Below are positions 59,390 to 64,000 of a stretch of DNA of 64,000 nucleotides, piece after piece (position 1 is the first letter of the stretch; each line of letters begins with the position of its first letter). A model generated the notes under the pieces. It was not told the origin of the DNA, made no database searches, and saw only the letters and a list, made by a program, of their open reading frames with translations. The position numbers and the translations under genes were made by a program. Source of the DNA: Tachypleus tridentatus (Eukaryota > Arthropoda > Merostomata > Xiphosura > Limulidae); assembly GCF_004210375.1 (NCBI RefSeq), contig NW_027467782.1, forward strand, positions 20,067,276 to 20,131,275, read 5' to 3'.

Positions 59390-62300
59390 GTTAGTAAGCC
59401 TTTACAAAAGTGTACTATTTAAGTTCATATTAAAAGATATTACAAGTAATGTAAACATTGCTTTTGGACTAAATACATTTTATGTGGTTGCTGTAGAATA
59501 GTCATTAATATTGTATACGTATGTAACATGGGCATATATTGTGTATATAGATATGTAATTAACAGTTACATTATGGAAGATATTAAACCTTGAAGAATGA
59601 TATATGCTCATAGGAAGAAAAGCATGCAACTCTCATGAAATGCCTTTCAAAAATGAAACTAGTTAATGAAATTATTTCCTTAAAACTTGATAACAAACTT
59701 TCATTAAAGTAAGTAGTTTCAGCAAAAGTTTTATTTTGTAAATATTTTTTGGATTTTTCTGATAAAAATTCATTATTTAATGTAGTTATTTACACTTGGA
59801 CTCTGAGTAGTTCACATGCAAAGTAATTTTTACATAAAGTATAAAAATAATACGTTTTACCTTACTGTTTCTACATTTCATTTGTATAACCTCTAGAACC
59901 TCATAAATGAACATCAATTGTTGATTTTTAAGGTAAATGTTTGTACTTTTTTTTTTTCTCTTTTATGCACCGTATTACTAACTCTATTTGTCATCATCAA
60001 CAGAGAGTGCAGGGAAATGATTTTAAAATTAACAAAAATGTGTACATACCTTTTACATCTTTATAGAAATTTATTAGTATAGTCATCTTTTTCACATATT
60101 CATAATTTAACATCTTTATCTTTTCATTTATAGTTTATTTTTAACTCTCCTTTAAAATTCTTTGTCTCTATTTATTCTGATATGTTAACTGATACAAATA
60201 GGCCTTTTATGTAGAAGTTATTTTGAGAAATTCCCCACATAGGTGTGTTGCCAAAACAGGATGGCTGTGATAGATACCATCTTGTTTATAAAGCTTTCAC
60301 AATCTATGTAACAAGGTAAGCTTATAAAAACAATTAAATCACTCAAATAGGATTTTTTAAAACATAAATTATACATAGTCAACTAAAATATAAAAATTAG
60401 ATTTAAGTACAATTCAACTGTCTCTAACTATAGCATTTTGAGGTAACAAACTACTGTAAGTGCTGTAGACAATAGTACTGCAGGCTGTTACTTCGACTTC
60501 AGTACAAAAACTGTACACCAATTTCATATTAACTGTTGGTGGAGTGGAGTGTAAACTGAGCTCTTTATAACATCTTTGTACACTTGTATTAACTAATTAC
60601 TTGTACGTCATTAATTTGTTTCCAAAGTATAGAAGATTGGCATAGCACCCATAAAAGGCTGTAAAATCTATTTCTCTTTTGCAGTGGATTCAGTTCTAAG
60701 ATTGCATATATCGTATGTCTCAAAAGGACATGTGAAAATACATTGGCATCTAGACAGTTGTATGCATTGTGAGCTTATGTGTTTACAGTCAGTTTCTGTT
60801 AAATTGGAGATTTTTTTTTATATAACTTGGATCATGTGACAAGCAAACTATGTGAGCAAAATATTTATTTTAAATGTTTCTGTTGTAACAAAGAATTAAA
60901 ACTTGGATAACATAAACATTAAATTATATACTATAATGTTAATTTCATTCACATGCATGGATTGTAAAGATGTTTAATTAAATTTTGCACATAATTCAGT
61001 AACTTGCATATAAATTAATTTTAAAATGCTGCTGTTCTGATCAGATAAACAGATATGACTTTCAGTGTTATTTTGTTTATCAACACTACTCATCAGTGAG
61101 TTTCTGATGTGAGTACTTAAGACTATGTCATTTAAATGCTTCTGTGTGCATTTTAATCTGGAATTTTTTGCCCGTTAGCTTCAGTCAAGAACACTTTTTT
61201 ATATATCTGGGAACCAAATACATACACGAGATTTACATTCATTGTCAGTGACATCCGTCAATGTATTTATGGCATTCGTACTCGTGATTATAAATGTCAC
61301 ATATATGTTTGTAATTGATACATTTTTTGTTGACTTCGCTCTCTTGAACTTCGAGTAATCCAGTTACATGTCTTATCACAGCTGTATGTGAGAGTGACTT
61401 ATTTTGTCATGTAATTCTTGGAATTGTGATTTCTTCATGAAGTTATTTGCTTTTATTCTCTTTTTTTATTATTTTTTCTGTTGACTAAATCACTGGACTT
61501 TTCTACAGGCTTTAAAAGAATTTCAAAGTAATTGTTAGTCAGATTGTTTACTTCTGCTATAATTATTTTGGTGAACTTTGTATTTGGTCATTCTAATTTG
61601 CTTGAGAAACATCTCTAGAATACTTTAGAATCCTCTTTTCTTAGTCTTGCCTGAAACATCAGTCTAGTCTAGTTATCTGAATGGTAAATGGTGAACAAGT
61701 TTTTGTATTTGTCTTGTCCATCCCATAGTTCTGATGCTCATGAACTGTCATGGTTGGTAACCTGTATGGTCACTTCAGCCTGATTGTTAATTGAGAACTT
61801 TTTATTAACTACTAGATACCAGTTATTCATTACTTTTTATCCTGTGTTTTGACAAATAATCTGCTTCCATATTCTTGGAAATCTCAAAGAACTATTTATT
61901 TCGTAGTCGTAGCTGAAAATCAATCATTAGTCTTCTTGATACAGAGACTGGTTGATATATATGTACAGTAGTTTAAATATTCAGTGACCATCATGGAGGT
62001 CTGTTTTCTCTTTTTTAACTCAAGGGAGTTTCAAGTTTGTATTATGTGAATTTTGTTGCATATTGCTTTTCTTTGTATTAGAGGATGTGTGTCTCAGGTT
62101 AATAGGCTGGCTTTTATTGGTCACTAGCCATTGTTAGGGAAGGTTGTATAAAGTTTTACTTGTACAGGTCTCATGCTTTTCTAGGTACAAGGAAGCACTG
62201 TGCTGGTCTACAGTACATGGAATCCTCTCTTACTTCACAAAAGAAATATTGTTTTATAAACACCTAAAGTTAAAAAAGGACAAAACAGTTACATTATTTA

Positions 62301-62530
62301 ACTAGTGTTTCAAGCAACTGCCCTTCATTAGGTTTGATATTGTTTAAGGTTATTTAATTTTCTCAAGTTTCAACACAACTGTTCATTGTTATTTGTGAAT
62401 CTTTTCCACTTTTAGAAAGAAATTAAGGATGTTTATTGGATAGCATTGTTAAATTCTATAACAGTATGACATCATTCTTAGTCCTAGAATTAATGACCTT
62501 TGTGCATCTCTTAAAAAAATTTCAAAACAA
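59390..62530. other. Probable EXOC6 intron, no other gene seen
   Basis: AT-rich, without SINE copies, unlike the rest of the window. A splice-flanked segment at 60244-60314 (acceptor CCCCACATAG, donor CAAG|GTAAGC) is open in one frame only until a stop close to its end and does not match the expected EXOC6 continuation. Confidence 0.45.
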
Positions 62531-62544
62531 CTTTGTATTTTTTT

Positions 62545-62815
62545 TTTTTTATCAATATCACCTATATTTTAATTCAATTTTCTATTTCCCATATATTAGT
62601 ATTGTTTCCTACATATTAATATCACCTATATTTTTATTCATTTTTCTATTTCTGGTATATTAGTATTGTTTCCTATATATTAATATCACCTATATTTTAA
62701 TTCATTTTTCTATTTCCCATATATTAGTATTGTTTCCTATATATTAATATTGCCTATATTTTAATTCATTTTTCTATTTCCCATATATTAGTATTGTTTC
62801 CTATATATTTCTTTA
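62545..62815 (+). repeat. Minisatellite, ~64-bp unit x4
   Basis: Units contain 'atcacctatattttaattca' and 'ccatatattagtattgtttc'; preceded by a poly-T run. Confidence 0.9.
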
Positions 62816-64000
62816 CATTATCATTTTCTGTAATACCTGTTCCTTTTTATTTTTCTGTTCTGTGAAAACTGTTTTAACATCTTTTTAACTGTTGTCACTG
62901 CCATCTTTCATGTGATGCACACATTTTTTTATGTACATATAAACATGACAGGAATGTCTTCTGTTATTATTGACATAAATGACATCAACATCTGTACTTG
63001 TAATGTGCCCTACTAATCATTGCTCTTTTATTATCCTAAAAAAGGAATAGTCAATCTAGTTAAAATATTTTATGTCACCTTTATTGAGTTATATGTGGTA
63101 CTGATAAAGATTTCAACACTCATTCAGTTTCACATGTACATAAACAGTCAAAGGATTGTTAGGCTAGTTTGGCCTGCTTGAAATGAATAGTGTATTTTGT
63201 TCAGTTTTAAGTCTTGCTCAGTATGTTAGTTATTGCTATTTCTTTTCCAAAAGTTTAGTAATGCATTTGAAAGCCACGCTGTGTAACATTGAATAGATTC
63301 AAAATAGTTATTGGTATGTGAATAGACCTATTTGCTTAAAAGTTCTACCAGTCTATAGAAATACAGAGATAAAAGTTATAGTTTTGTAAATCACCTTTTG
63401 AGTATATGCATAAAGATTGGCTCTGCTTACTGTTACTGGGAAGATTTTAAATTTTTCATGAAACATTAAGAACAAGTTATGAAGTACTTTAGAAAAATGA
63501 TAAAAGTAGCATGAGATAGACTTAAAAATTCAAATAACTTAACTTTATTTTAACTAAACATTTTAGTAAACTGAAAACATTGAAGATCTACATGTTGCAT
63601 TCTTTGGAAATAAGAAGCTTTATGGCTGTCACATATTTACAGTGTTAAAGAGTATAATGTGTGTGGTAGAAGGAACACTCTAAATGTCCCTCTGGTGTTA
63701 ATATATATAATAGACAGTTTGTGTCATGCTTCTTTTTTTTTAATAGTAATGGTATACAATTTATATCATTGTTTTGTAACAAAACTCCCAATTGATATTG
63801 TTAGGTCAACTATGGTATTTATGTTGTGAATGTTTAATATACATATTGGTTTGTTTTTTATTCTTGTTAACTTTGGTGATAGAACAAAACAATTTAATTC
63901 AGAAATTATTTAGATTTAGAATTGATATTTTGTCTTTATTGAGCTTAGAGTAAGTTATTGCACAGTACATTTTTAAGCTTAATTATAAAACAAATAATAC
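62816..64000. other. Intron-like, no gene seen
   Basis: AT-rich single-copy-looking sequence; no supported exon or repeat found. Confidence 0.4.

Noticed and set aside
60244-60314. Splice-flanked segment as next EXOC6 exon
   Set aside because: The only open frame stops before the donor and does not resemble the conserved continuation after FADLRQ.

Overview
This is a eukaryotic, AT-rich, intron-bearing and repeat-dense genomic window. Three families of tRNA-derived SINEs, the long introns and the arthropod-type Inr/TATA elements point to an arthropod. The ~300-bp SINE (called SINE-A here) looks to me like the abundant repeat of horseshoe crab (Xiphosura) genomes. That assignment is from memory of the repeat and is an inference. 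There are no bacterial genes, operons, rRNA genes or CRISPR arrays.

Layout. (1) About 1-11.7 kb is an old tandem array of two to three diverged copies of a ~5-kb unit. It holds TATA boxes and small signal-peptide-like or Gly/Tyr-rich open frames that may be remains of short secreted-peptide genes. (2) 14.4-15.5 kb (-) is a broken rhodopsin-class neuropeptide-type GPCR exon (from TM1 to the C tail), disrupted by a SINE-A and a frameshift. (3) 18.6-32.6 kb (+) has a convincing first coding exon, a 22-nt microexon and possible terminal exons of one or more weakly supported genes, plus a 5' UTR-like exon on the minus strand at 34.8 kb. (4) 36.6-44.2 kb is a transposon graveyard: a Penelope-like GIY-YIG fragment sandwiched between SINE-A segments, a broken hAT transposase, and a Tigger/pogo element with intact ends and a decayed transposase. 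(5) 45.2-46.7 kb (-) is a Ty3/Gypsy-like remnant. (6) 47.8-54.9 kb (-) is the best gene here: six exons with matching phases and consensus splice sites encode a ~364-residue type I membrane protein (signal peptide, one Ig domain, short Cys-containing stalk, TM helix, basic cytoplasmic tail). It has one apparent 1-nt frameshift in a C run. (7) 56.1-58.2 kb (+) is a DIRS-like reverse-transcriptase remnant. (8) 59.3 kb (+) is one clear internal exon of the exocyst subunit EXOC6/Sec15, and the rest to 64 kb looks like its intron.

The most interesting structural observations are these. The GIY-YIG reading frame of the Penelope-like fragment runs straight into the 3' body of SINE-A. All three SINE families share one 3' core after different tRNA-like heads. 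Together these suggest a common retroposition partner. Minisatellites with unrelated 24-64 bp units are scattered through the window.
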